DNA from: Cognatishimia sp. F0-27 | GTDB taxonomy: Bacteria > Pseudomonadota > Alphaproteobacteria > Rhodobacterales > Rhodobacteraceae | Reading direction: 5' to 3' | Assembly (NCBI RefSeq): GCF_020667845.1 | Contig: NZ_JAFMPQ010000030.1 | Coordinates: forward strand, 1 to 64,000 | Length of the DNA: 64,000 bases | Notes under the pieces: model-generated | Database searches by the model: none | Seen by the model: only the letters and a program-made list of their open reading frames with translations | Told to the model about the DNA's origin: nothing | Shown here: in pieces, positions 54,522-62,541 of the stretch | Layout of the letters: each line of letters begins with the position of its first letter | Numbering within the stretch: the first letter of the stretch is position 1 | Made by a program: the position numbers and the translations under genes

Positions 54522-55772
54522 ATGACGCAGCCAGCGGCAAATCTCAGGATCGATGCGGACCGGCTCTGGTCGAGCCTGATGGAGATGGCGCAGATCGGAC
54601 CGGGAGTGGCAGGTGGCAACAACCGCCAGACCGTGACCGATGCGGATGGCGAGGGCCGGGCGTTGTTTCAGCGCTGGTGCGAGGCGGCGGGCTGCACCAT
54701 GGGGCTGGACCAGATGGGCAACATGTTCGCGCGGCGTGAAGGCACCGATCCGGACGCGCTGCCGGTCTATGTGGGCAGCCATCTCGACACGCAGCCGACG
54801 GGCGGGAAATACGATGGCGTGCTCGGCGTGCTCGGCGGGCTGGAACTGATCCGCACGATCAACGATCTCGGCATCAAGACGAAGCACCCGATAGTCGTGA
54901 CCAACTGGACCAACGAGGAAGGCACGCGCTTTGCCCCAGCGATGCTCTCGTCTGGCGTTTTTGCGGGCGTTCACACGCAGGACTGGGCCTATGCGCGGGT
55001 CGATGCGGAAGGCAAATCCTTTGGCGATGAGTTGCAGCGGATCGGCTGGCGCGGCGACGAAGAGGTGGGCGCGCGCAAGATGCACGCGTTTTTCGAACTG
55101 CATATCGAGCAGGGGCCGATCCTCGAAGCCGAAGGCGTCGATATCGGGGTCGTCACCCACGGGCAGGGGCTGAGCTGGACCCAGGTGACGGTGCTTGGCA
55201 AGGACAGCCATACCGGCTCGACGCCGATGCCGATGCGCAAGAATGCGGGTCTTGCCATGGCGCGCATCCTTGAAAAGGTCGAGGAGATCGCGCTGAGCCA
55301 TGCGCCCGACGCCGTAGGCGCGGCGGGCCATATCGACGTCTATCCGAACTCGCGCAACGTGATCCCTGGCAAGGCGGTGTTCACCGTGGATTTCCGGTCG
55401 CCGACGCTATCCGTTATCGAGGACATGGAGGCGCGCTTGCGCAAGGAGGCGCAGGCCATCGTGGACGCGATGGGGCTTGAGGTGTCCTTTGAAAAAGTTG
55501 GCGGGTTCGACCCCGTGGCGTTTGACGAGGGGTGTGTCGAGGCCGTGCGTTCTGCCGCAGAGCGGCTTGGCTACAGCCATCGTAACATCATTTCGGGTGC
55601 CGGGCACGATGCGTGCTGGATCAACCGCGTGGCGCCGACGGCCATGATCATGTGCCCCTGCGTTGATGGTCTGAGCCACAACGAAGCGGAAGAAATCACA
55701 AAGGATTGGGCGAAGGCGGGCGCCGATGTGTTGCTTCATGCCGTTGTCGAGACGGCGGAGATCGTGGAGTGA
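54522..55772 (+). CDS. Zn-dependent N-carbamoyl-beta-alanine amidase (beta-ureidopropionase type)
   Basis: GGAAGGG seven bases upstream favours the start at 54522 (416 residues). The protein is of the M20/hydantoinase-carbamoylase type: YVGSHLDTQPTGGKYDGVLGVLGGLELI with metal His/Asp, WTNEEGTRFAPAM with the catalytic Glu pair, FFELHIEQGPILE, and GAGHDACWINRVAPTAMIMCPCVDGLSHNEAE. In this context it hydrolyses N-carbamoyl-beta-alanine to beta-alanine, CO2 and ammonia, the third step of the reductive pathway. Related enzymes act on allantoate, but the neighbours decide. It overlaps the next gene (GTGA). Confidence 0.88.
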   Translation: MTQPAANLRIDADRLWSSLMEMAQIGPGVAGGNNRQTVTDADGEGRALFQRWCEAAGCTMGLDQMGNMFARREGTDPDALPVYVGSHLDTQPTGGKYDGVLGVLGGLELIRTINDLGIKTKHPIVVTNWTNEEGTRFAPAMLSSGVFAGVHTQDWAYARVDAEGKSFGDELQRIGWRGDEEVGARKMHAFFELHIEQGPILEAEGVDIGVVTHGQGLSWTQVTVLGKDSHTGSTPMPMRKNAGLAMARILEKVEEIALSHAPDAVGAAGHIDVYPNSRNVIPGKAVFTVDFRSPTLSVIEDMEARLRKEAQAIVDAMGLEVSFEKVGGFDPVAFDEGCVEAVRSAAERLGYSHRNIISGAGHDACWINRVAPTAMIMCPCVDGLSHNEAEEITKDWAKAGADVLLHAVVETAEIVE

Positions 55773-56428
55773 GCCGCGCCGCCAAGATCGGGATCGCCTC
55801 TGCCTTGGCGATCCTGGCCGTGATCCTGCTGGGCTATGCCGCATATGACTTGCGGATGAAGAACCAGGCCTTGCAGCAACAGATCGACCGTCTGCAGCAG
55901 GACCTCTCCAGCGCACAGATCGAAAACCAGGTGTTCTACCAGTCCTTGCTCGGGGTTGCATTCGAGGAACAGATTCAGGCGCTCGCAGCGGCCGAGACGG
56001 TCGAGGACCGAGAGCAGATCGCAATCCGGATCGAGATTGCGTTGAAGGGACAGCGGGCGTTTTTTCCGGATGGATACTATATCCTCAGTGATATCAAGAG
56101 CCTGGTCCCCATTCTTGATGCAGATGAGCGACAGGCGAGGGCGCAGGCTTTTCTTGAGAATACGGTCTCGCTTGCGCAATTCGTGCTGGACGATCTGGTC
56201 GAGGAGACGATCGTCATCGATACCAAGACGGTCTCCGCGCTGACCGGCTTGATCACGGCCATAGGCGGCTTCGGTTCTGGTCTGGGATCGTTTTTGCTCT
56301 TTATGATGAGCGGCGGACGGCGCGAGATCGAAGAGCAGATGATGGAGCTTGATCTGGAGATGAAGCGCATCGAACTGGCCAAGGCAAAACATGCGGCGCG
56401 CGACGTGCTGGTCGGGGCATCCAAATGA
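55769..56428 (+). CDS. Unknown membrane protein with coiled coil, in the pyrimidine operon
   Basis: Translation starts with GTG at 55769, overlapping the amidase stop by GTGA. The 219-residue protein has an N-terminal membrane anchor (IGIASALAILAVILLGYAAY), a coiled coil (QALQQQIDRLQQDLSSAQIENQ), a soluble helical middle, and a second hydrophobic Gly-rich helix (LITAIGGFGSGLGSFLLFMMSGG). An amphipathic tail (EEQMMELDLEMKRIELAKAKHA) ends it. No family was recognised. Four-base overlaps with both neighbours show it is part of the operon, so a role linked to pyrimidine uptake or enzyme organisation at the membrane is possible. Confidence 0.72.
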   Translation: MSRAAKIGIASALAILAVILLGYAAYDLRMKNQALQQQIDRLQQDLSSAQIENQVFYQSLLGVAFEEQIQALAAAETVEDREQIAIRIEIALKGQRAFFPDGYYILSDIKSLVPILDADERQARAQAFLENTVSLAQFVLDDLVEETIVIDTKTVSALTGLITAIGGFGSGLGSFLLFMMSGGRREIEEQMMELDLEMKRIELAKAKHAARDVLVGASK

Positions 56429-56691
56429 GTAAAGCACCGCAAGCCCCTGACAGGGAAGTCAGATTTTCGATGCGTTTTCCGCGTTGGGTCTGCGTGCTCG
56501 GCGGTGCGGTGATCGTCGGCGGGGCTACCGCCATCGCGCAGCGCGGCACGTTCGACAGCGCCGGTGCGGCGGCGGGATACCTGCTGGGTCCGGTCCTGAT
56601 CGGCGCGGGCATCGGATGGGTCTTGTCCAAGCTCCAAGGGGTCGACCCGAAATACGCCAAGAACAAATCAGACAAGGGAGACACGCCATGA
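56425..56691 (+). CDS. Small two-helix membrane protein in the pyrimidine operon
   Basis: The 88-residue protein overlaps both neighbours by ATGA. It has two predicted membrane helices (WVCVLGGAVIVGGATAIA and GAAAGYLLGPVLIGAGIGWVL) with charged ends. It resembles no family I know. With the preceding 219-residue protein it forms an unexplained pair between the amidase and dihydropyrimidinase genes. Confidence 0.7.
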   Translation: MSKAPQAPDREVRFSMRFPRWVCVLGGAVIVGGATAIAQRGTFDSAGAAAGYLLGPVLIGAGIGWVLSKLQGVDPKYAKNKSDKGDTP

Positions 56692-58142
56692 GCACTGTCA
56701 TCAAGAACGGCACCATCGTCACCCATGACCGCACCTACAAGGCCGATGTGCTGGTCGAGGGTGAGAAGATCGTGGAGATTGGCGAAAACCTCAGCGGTGA
56801 CAAGGAACTGGATGCCACGGGCTGCTATGTCATGCCCGGCGGGATCGACCCGCACACGCATCTCGAAATGCCGTTCATGGGCACTTATTCGACCGACGAT
56901 TTCGACAGCGGCACGCGCGCCGCGTTGTCTGGCGGGACCACGATGGTTGTGGATTTTGCACTGCCCTCGCCGGGTCAGGGCCTGCTCGATGCGCTGCAGA
57001 TGTGGGACAACAAATCAACGCGCGCGCATTGCGACTACAGCTTTCACATGGCGGTGACGTGGTGGGGCGAGCAGGTCTTCGACGAGATGAAAACCGTCGT
57101 GGAAGACCGCGGCATCAACACGTTCAAGCATTTCATGGCCTACAAGGGCGCGCTCATGGTCAATGACGATGAGATGTATGCGTCGTTCAATCGGCTGGGG
57201 GAGCTTGGCGCGATTGCCATGGTGCATGCGGAAAACGGCGACGTGGTGGCCGAGCTTCAGGCCAAGCTGATGGCGGAAGGCAATACCGGGCCGGAAGCGC
57301 ATGCCTATTCGCGCCCCACGCAGGTCGAGGGCGAGGCCGCCAACCGTGCCATCATGATCGCGGATATGGCCGGTGTGCCGCTATATATCGTGCACGTGTC
57401 CTGTGAGGAGGCGCATGAGGCGATCCGGCGCGCGCGCCAGAACGGCAAGCGGGTCTGGGGCGAGCCGCTGATCCAGCATCTGACGCTGGATGAGAGCGAA
57501 TACATGAACAAGGATTGGGACCACGCGGCGCGGCGCGTGATGTCACCGCCGTTCCGCAACAAGAAGCATCAGGACAGCCTCTGGGCCGGGTTGCAGGCAG
57601 GTTCGCTTTCGGTGGTGGCAACGGATCATTGCGCATTTACCACCGAACAGAAACGCTATGGCGTGGGCGATTTCACCAAGATCCCCAACGGCACCGGGGG
57701 GCTGGAAGACCGTATGCCGATGCTGTGGACAAACGGTGTGGCGACGGGGCGTCTGACGCCCGAAGAATTTGTGGCCGTCACCTCAACAAACATCGCCAAG
57801 GTTCTGAATTGTTATCCGAAAAAGGGCGCGATCCTGCCGGGATCGGACGCGGATATTGTCGTCTGGGATCCGGAGAAATCCAAGACGATTACCGCCGACA
57901 AACAGGTATCGGCCATTGACTACAACGTGTTCGAGGGCAAGACCGTCAAAGGGCTGCCGCGCTACACGCTCACGCGCGGGCATGTGGCGGTGATGGATGG
58001 CGAGATGCAGAGCCGCGAAGGCCATGGCCAGTTCGTCAAGCGCGCTGGCAACACCTCGACCAACAAGGCGCTGACGCAGTGGAAAGAGCTCACCGCTCCA
58101 CGACCGGTGGAACGCACGGGCATCCCGGCGAGCGGTGTCTGA
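56688..58142 (+). CDS. hydA: Dihydropyrimidinase
   Basis: The 484-residue amidohydrolase has the binuclear zinc site of D-hydantoinases: DPHTHLEMPF, carbamylated Lys in FMAYKGAL, His in MVHAENGD and IVHVSCEEAHEAI, and Asp in VATDHCAF. SDADIVVWDPEKSKTITA closes the barrel. It opens dihydrouracil to N-carbamoyl-beta-alanine, the step between PreTA and the amidase. AAGGGAG precedes the ATG, which overlaps the previous stop. Confidence 0.94.
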   Translation: MSTVIKNGTIVTHDRTYKADVLVEGEKIVEIGENLSGDKELDATGCYVMPGGIDPHTHLEMPFMGTYSTDDFDSGTRAALSGGTTMVVDFALPSPGQGLLDALQMWDNKSTRAHCDYSFHMAVTWWGEQVFDEMKTVVEDRGINTFKHFMAYKGALMVNDDEMYASFNRLGELGAIAMVHAENGDVVAELQAKLMAEGNTGPEAHAYSRPTQVEGEAANRAIMIADMAGVPLYIVHVSCEEAHEAIRRARQNGKRVWGEPLIQHLTLDESEYMNKDWDHAARRVMSPPFRNKKHQDSLWAGLQAGSLSVVATDHCAFTTEQKRYGVGDFTKIPNGTGGLEDRMPMLWTNGVATGRLTPEEFVAVTSTNIAKVLNCYPKKGAILPGSDADIVVWDPEKSKTITADKQVSAIDYNVFEGKTVKGLPRYTLTRGHVAVMDGEMQSREGHGQFVKRAGNTSTNKALTQWKELTAPRPVERTGIPASGV

Positions 58143-58231
58143 GGTCGCGGGCCGCGCCCGAAACCGTGTTGAACAGCGATGAAACAGGGTTGTATGGCGC
58201 GTGCGCCATACGATCGAACGGGAAAGAAAAC

Positions 58232-59059
58232 GTGACAAGCGCTGCCTTAAGCCAAGCTTCGACTCCGGACACCGCCGCACCAACGGGACGGGCGGTGATT
58301 TCCGCATCCAATCTTGATCTGACCTTTCATACCAATGACGGGCCGGTGCATGCGCTGCGAGATGTCTCGCTCGATATTCGCGAGGGGGATTTTGTCTCCT
58401 TCATCGGGCCGTCGGGCTGCGGCAAGACCACGTTCCTGCGGTGCATCGCTGCGTTGGAGACACCCACAGGCGGCACGCTGAGCGTCAATGGCATGAGCGC
58501 GGAAGAGGCCCGCAAGGCGCGCGCCTACGGCTATGTCTTCCAGGCCGCCGGGCTGTATCCCTGGCGCTCCATTGGCGGCAATATCCGTTTGCCACTTGAG
58601 ATCATGGGCTTCTCGAAGGCCGAGCAGAATGAGCGCGTCGCCCGGGTGCTGGAACTTGTCGAGCTTTCAGGCTTCGAAAACAAATTTCCCTGGCAGCTCT
58701 CGGGAGGCATGCAGCAGCGCGCCTCCATTGCCCGCGCGCTCAGCTTTGATGCGGATATCCTGTTGATGGATGAACCGTTTGGCGCGCTTGACGAGATCGT
58801 GCGCGACCGGCTCAACGAGGAGCTGCTCAGGCTCTGGGCCCGAACGGAGAAGACCATTGGCTTTGTGACCCATTCGATCCCCGAGGCCGTTTACCTCAGC
58901 ACACGGATCGTAGTGATGAGCCCGCGTCCGGGCCGGATCACGGATGTGATCGAAAGCCCGCTGCCACGCGAGCGGCCGCTCGATATTCGCGATACGCCCG
59001 AGTTTATTGAGATCGCACACCGTGTCCGCGAGGGTCTGCGCGCGGGGTATGAAGAATGA
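58232..59059 (+). CDS. ABC transporter ATPase (NitT/TauT type), pyrimidine-linked
   Basis: The GTG at 58232 is the best start (275 residues); an upstream reading overlaps the dihydropyrimidinase end and lacks similarity. The ATPase has Walker A GPSGCGKTTFLR, the signature QLSGGMQQRASIARAL, Walker B ILLMDEPFGALD, and H-loop THSIPEAVYL. This subgroup drives uptake of small solutes such as nitrate, taurine or hydroxymethylpyrimidine. Its place suggests import of a pyrimidine base or a derivative. It overlaps the next small gene by 4 bp. Confidence 0.9.
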   Translation: MTSAALSQASTPDTAAPTGRAVISASNLDLTFHTNDGPVHALRDVSLDIREGDFVSFIGPSGCGKTTFLRCIAALETPTGGTLSVNGMSAEEARKARAYGYVFQAAGLYPWRSIGGNIRLPLEIMGFSKAEQNERVARVLELVELSGFENKFPWQLSGGMQQRASIARALSFDADILLMDEPFGALDEIVRDRLNEELLRLWARTEKTIGFVTHSIPEAVYLSTRIVVMSPRPGRITDVIESPLPRERPLDIRDTPEFIEIAHRVREGLRAGYEE

Positions 59060-59271
59060 GAGCGCTGATCTCCATGGTCTTGACCGGTCTGATCGGGTTT
59101 CACGGTTTGATTTTCGCGTTTGCCCTGGCGCAGTGGTCTGCGCATGGATGTGGCGCGGCCGGTTTCAATGCGGCCTGTGCGGATGCCAGCATGATGATGC
59201 AGTGGCACGCGTTTCTGGCGCTTGGCTTTGCCATGCTAGGCGCGTTCTGGCTCTGGAGGCGCAGCGCATGA
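59056..59271 (+). CDS. Small two-helix membrane protein between ABC genes
   Basis: The 71-residue protein overlaps the ATPase stop (ATGA). It has two hydrophobic helices (LISMVLTGLIGFHGLIFAFALAQW and WHAFLALGFAMLGAFWLW) flanking a cysteine-containing loop (GCGAAGFNAACADA). The two cysteines could form a disulphide in the periplasm. No family was recognised. It may be a small accessory subunit of the transporter. Confidence 0.65.
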   Translation: MRALISMVLTGLIGFHGLIFAFALAQWSAHGCGAAGFNAACADASMMMQWHAFLALGFAMLGAFWLWRRSA

Positions 59272-59339
59272 GCGAGGTGGCCAGGTCCCGACGCTGCGCA
59301 AGCCGGGCATGTTTGACAGCAAGGCGTGAACCGTCATGA
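59268..59339 (+). other. Bridging mini-ORF before the first permease (23 codons)
   Basis: ATG at 59268 overlaps the 71-residue gene's stop and has GGAGG eight bases upstream. Its TGA at 59337 overlaps the permease ATG at 59336. The product would be a 23-residue Arg-rich peptide. The permease start has only a weak ribosome site, so coupling through this frame is plausible. Confidence 0.45.
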
Positions 59340-60328
59340 GCGTGGCAAGCACGCAGATTTCCGCTGGCCGAGCGTCGGTATTCGCGCGCATTCCGCCCGT
59401 TCTGGTCATGGTGCTTGGTCTCCTGGCGCTGTGGTACGTGGCGGCTGTGCCGATGAATGTGCAAGAGACGCTGACACGCGCCGAACGGGCGGGGGTTGAG
59501 GTCAACCCGCCCTCGGCCGTGGAGCGGCGCGACATGAGCAATTGGGCGCTGGTGGCGCGCAATCCCGGCGCTCTGGGCGAAAGCTGGGCCCTGGACCGCC
59601 CGCGTCTGCCGGCACCGCACCAGGTCGTGGTCGAGCTCTACGAATCGACCATCGACGAGGAGCTGAACGGGCGCCGGGGCATCGTGCGTTCCGGCACATT
59701 GTCGAACCGGTCGTTGATCTATCACGGGCTGGTGACGTTGCAGGCCACGGCACTCGGCTTTGTCATCGGCGCGGCGCTCGGAGTCGCGCTTGCCATCGGG
59801 ATCGTGCACAGCCGGGTCATGGATCGCGCCGTGATGCCTTGGGCCATCGTGAGCCAGACGATACCAATCGTTGCGCTCGCGCCGATGATCATTGTCGTGC
59901 TCTACAGCGTGGGCGTTCAGGGGATTTTACCCAAGGCGATCATCTCGGCCTACCTGTCCTTCTTCCCGGTGGTCGTGGGCATGGTGAAGGGCCTTCGAAG
60001 CCCGGATGCGATGCAGATGGATCTGATGCACACCTACAATGCGCCTGAGGCAACCGTTCTGTCCAAGCTGCGGCTGCCTGCGTCGGTGCCGTATCTCTTT
60101 GCCTCAATGAAGATTGCCATAGCGGCGAGCCTTGTCGGTGCGATTGTCGGAGAGCTTCCGGTGCAGCAGGGCGGTCTTGGCGCGCGGATGCTGGCAGGCA
60201 GCTATTATGGACAGACGGCGCAGATCTGGGCGGCCTTGCTGATGGCGGCGGCTCTGGCGGCGCTTCTGGTCTGGGCGATGGGCTGGTTGGAACGCAGGGT
60301 CTTGCGGCGCATGGGGATGGCCACATGA
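59336..60328 (+). CDS. ABC transporter permease 1 (pyrimidine-linked)
   Basis: The 330-residue permease has an N-terminal helix, a periplasmic segment of about 120 residues that is longer than usual, and a BPD_transp_1 core (LGFVIGAALGVALAIGIVHSR). The EAA loop is MDLMHTYNAPEATVLSKLRLPASVPYLFASMKIAI. It pairs with the second permease to form the heteromeric channel. Confidence 0.9.
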   Translation: MSVASTQISAGRASVFARIPPVLVMVLGLLALWYVAAVPMNVQETLTRAERAGVEVNPPSAVERRDMSNWALVARNPGALGESWALDRPRLPAPHQVVVELYESTIDEELNGRRGIVRSGTLSNRSLIYHGLVTLQATALGFVIGAALGVALAIGIVHSRVMDRAVMPWAIVSQTIPIVALAPMIIVVLYSVGVQGILPKAIISAYLSFFPVVVGMVKGLRSPDAMQMDLMHTYNAPEATVLSKLRLPASVPYLFASMKIAIAASLVGAIVGELPVQQGGLGARMLAGSYYGQTAQIWAALLMAAALAALLVWAMGWLERRVLRRMGMAT

Positions 60329-60408
60329 GAGAAGGGCTGAGTCGGGCAAGCTGGATGATGCGAGGCGGGGGCGCTTGCGGGCCCGCAGAGCGGCGGGAGG
60401 CTAAGTGA
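60325..60408 (+). other. Bridging mini-ORF between the two permeases (27 codons)
   Basis: ATG at 60325 overlaps the first permease stop, and TGA at 60406-60408 shares its last base with the second permease ATG (TGATG). The peptide is short, Gly/Arg-rich and unremarkable. Unlike oppC, the downstream gene here has its own good ribosome site (GGGAGG). Confidence 0.35.
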
Positions 60409-61253
60409 TGATCCAGGTGATCGGAGCGTTGGCGGTCTGGGGGCTCGGCACCTTCATCAATATCGCGCTGGCGACCCGAGACGGGCGCGCGGTGCGAATC
60501 GCGATCCCGCTGATCTTCGGTTTGACGGTGTTGCTGGTATGGGAGCTTCTTGTCCGGGGGCTGGGTGTGCCGCAGGTTATCCTTCCGCCCCCGAGCCATA
60601 TCGCCCAGACCTTTGCGGCCAATACCGAGACACTCTGGCGCGATTTCAGCCAGACCATCCTCAAGGGCGCGCTTTCGGGGTATGTGATCGGCTGCGGCGC
60701 GGCATTCCTGACCGCGCTTTTGGTCGATCGATACAACTACCTGCGCCGAGGGCTTTTGCCGCTGGGCAATTTCATGGCCGCACTGCCCATCGTTGGCACG
60801 GCGCCGATCCTCGTGATGTGGTTCGGTTTTGGCTGGCAATCAAAGGCGGCAGTGGTTGTGCTCATGGTCTATTTCCCGATGCTGGTGAACACCGTTGCGG
60901 GGCTTCAGGATACATCCGCCATGCAGCGCGACTTGATGCGCACCTATGCATCGAGCTGGGGGCAGACCTTGCGCAAGCTGCGTTTGCCCGCGGCCTTGCC
61001 GTTTATCTTCAACGGGCTCAAGATCTCGACGACGCTGGCGCTTGTGGGGGCAATTGTTGCGGAGTTTTTCGGCTCCCCGACGGTTGGACTCGGGTTTCGG
61101 ATCTCGACGTCGATCGGGCAGCTTGATCTGGGCATGGTATGGTCGGCTATTGTGGTCTCGGCGCTGGCGGGAACCGCGACCTACGGATTGGTGGCGTGGC
61201 TGGAGCAGAAGACAACCTTCTGGCACGCGTCGCAACGCAAGACGGGCCGATAG
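60408..61253 (+). CDS. ABC transporter permease 2 (pyrimidine-linked)
   Basis: The 281-residue permease has a BPD_transp_1 domain (GYVIGCGAAFLTALLVDRYNYLRRGLLPLGNFMAALPIVGTAPIL) and the EAA loop RDLMRTYASSWGQTLRKLRLPAALPFIFNGLKIS. GGGAGG seven bases before the ATG at 60408 is the chosen start; a GTG at 60405 is possible. It forms the channel with permease 1. Confidence 0.9.
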   Translation: MIQVIGALAVWGLGTFINIALATRDGRAVRIAIPLIFGLTVLLVWELLVRGLGVPQVILPPPSHIAQTFAANTETLWRDFSQTILKGALSGYVIGCGAAFLTALLVDRYNYLRRGLLPLGNFMAALPIVGTAPILVMWFGFGWQSKAAVVVLMVYFPMLVNTVAGLQDTSAMQRDLMRTYASSWGQTLRKLRLPAALPFIFNGLKISTTLALVGAIVAEFFGSPTVGLGFRISTSIGQLDLGMVWSAIVVSALAGTATYGLVAWLEQKTTFWHASQRKTGR

Positions 61254-61298
61254 AGCCCGGGGATAGAAACGAAGAACCAACATGGAAAGTGAGAACAC

Positions 61299-62288
61299 AT
61301 GAAGACGAGTTTGATCGCGGCAGGTGCCGCAGCCTTGGGATTTGTCACGCCAGCGCTTGCTGCGGACGAGGTGACGTTGCAGCTGAAATGGGTCACACAG
61401 GCCCAGTTTGCGGGATATTACGTGGCGCTTGAGAACGGGTATTTCGAGGAAGAAGACCTCGATGTGACGATCCTGCCCGGGGGTCCGGACATCGCGCCCA
61501 CACAGGTCATCGCCGGGGGCGGGGCCGACGTGGTGGTCGAGTGGATGCCTGCCGCGCTGTCGGCGCGTGAAAACGGTCTGCCGCTGGTCAACATCGCGCA
61601 GCCATTCAAATCCTCTGGCATGATGCTGACCTGCTGGGGCGATGTGGGCATTGCAGAGCCTGCGGATCTCGACAACCGCACTTTGGGTGTCTGGTTCTTT
61701 GGCAATGAATTCCCGTTCCTGAGCTGGATGAGCCAGCTTGACATCAAGACTGATGGCAAGATGGACGGGTCTGTCGAGGTGCTCAAACAGGGCTTCAATG
61801 TGGACCCGCTATTGCAGCGTCAGGCCGACTGCATCTCCACCATGACCTATAACGAGTATTGGCAGGTGATTGACAGCGGTGTCGCGCCCGAGGAGCTTGT
61901 GACCTTCAAATACGAAGATCAGGGCGTCGCCACGCTGGAGGACGGTCTTTACGTGCTGGAAGAAAATCTCGACGACCCGGCTTTTGTGGACAAGATGCAG
62001 CGCTTTGTGCGGGCGTCCATGAAGGGATGGAAATGGGCTGAGGAAAACCCTGAAGATGCGGCGATGATCGTGCTCGATTTCGACGAGACCGGGGCCCAGA
62101 CCGAAGAGCATCAGATCCGGATGATGGGCGAAGTCGCCAAACTGACGGCCGGTTCGAACGGAGCGCTGGACGAGGCGGATTACACCCGGACGGTCGAAAC
62201 GCTGCTGGCCGGCGGGTCGGACCCCGTGATCACGGCGGCGCCGGAGGGCGCATGGACGTCGGTGGTAACGGATGGCGCGCTGAACTGA
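61299..62288 (+). CDS. ABC substrate-binding protein, NMT1/THI5-like (pyrimidine-linked)
   Basis: The 329-residue protein has a signal peptide (KTSLIAAGAAALGFVTPALA). The NMT1-like core opens VTLQLKWVTQAQFAGYYVALENGYFEEEDLDV, followed by GGGADVVVEWMPAAL and LGVWFFGNEFPF. Such proteins often bind pyrimidine-like rings (HMP or riboflavin precursors), which suits uptake of uracil or dihydropyrimidines in this operon. It ends the operon and is followed by a strong terminator. Confidence 0.88.
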   Translation: MKTSLIAAGAAALGFVTPALAADEVTLQLKWVTQAQFAGYYVALENGYFEEEDLDVTILPGGPDIAPTQVIAGGGADVVVEWMPAALSARENGLPLVNIAQPFKSSGMMLTCWGDVGIAEPADLDNRTLGVWFFGNEFPFLSWMSQLDIKTDGKMDGSVEVLKQGFNVDPLLQRQADCISTMTYNEYWQVIDSGVAPEELVTFKYEDQGVATLEDGLYVLEENLDDPAFVDKMQRFVRASMKGWKWAEENPEDAAMIVLDFDETGAQTEEHQIRMMGEVAKLTAGSNGALDEADYTRTVETLLAGGSDPVITAAPEGAWTSVVTDGALN

Positions 62289-62388
62289 GGTGACGGTGCG
62301 GGGCAACCGCATCTCTTGACTGCAGTTCGCTGCGGGACCCACGGCAAGGCATGTGTGCCCTGATCCATGCAGCCGATTGTCCCAAAAG

Positions 62389-62417
62389 AACCCGCGCCAG
62401 TATCGGCGCGGGTTTTT
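62389..62417 (+). terminator. Rho-independent terminator of the pyrimidine operon
   Basis: AACCCGCGCC (62389-62398) pairs perfectly with GGCGCGGGTT (62405-62414) around a 6-base loop and runs into TTTTT. It lies 100 bp after the binding-protein gene. Confidence 0.9.
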
Positions 62418-62541
62418 ACCTTTCCATGACGCGGACCTGTGGCAGCGTTTTCGTCATTGAGCTGGAGTCCGAGCATTATTGGGAAGCCCGGACCAACGCG
62501 ATGCAATGCACATTTATTGAGACCGCTATCGGATAGTGCTT

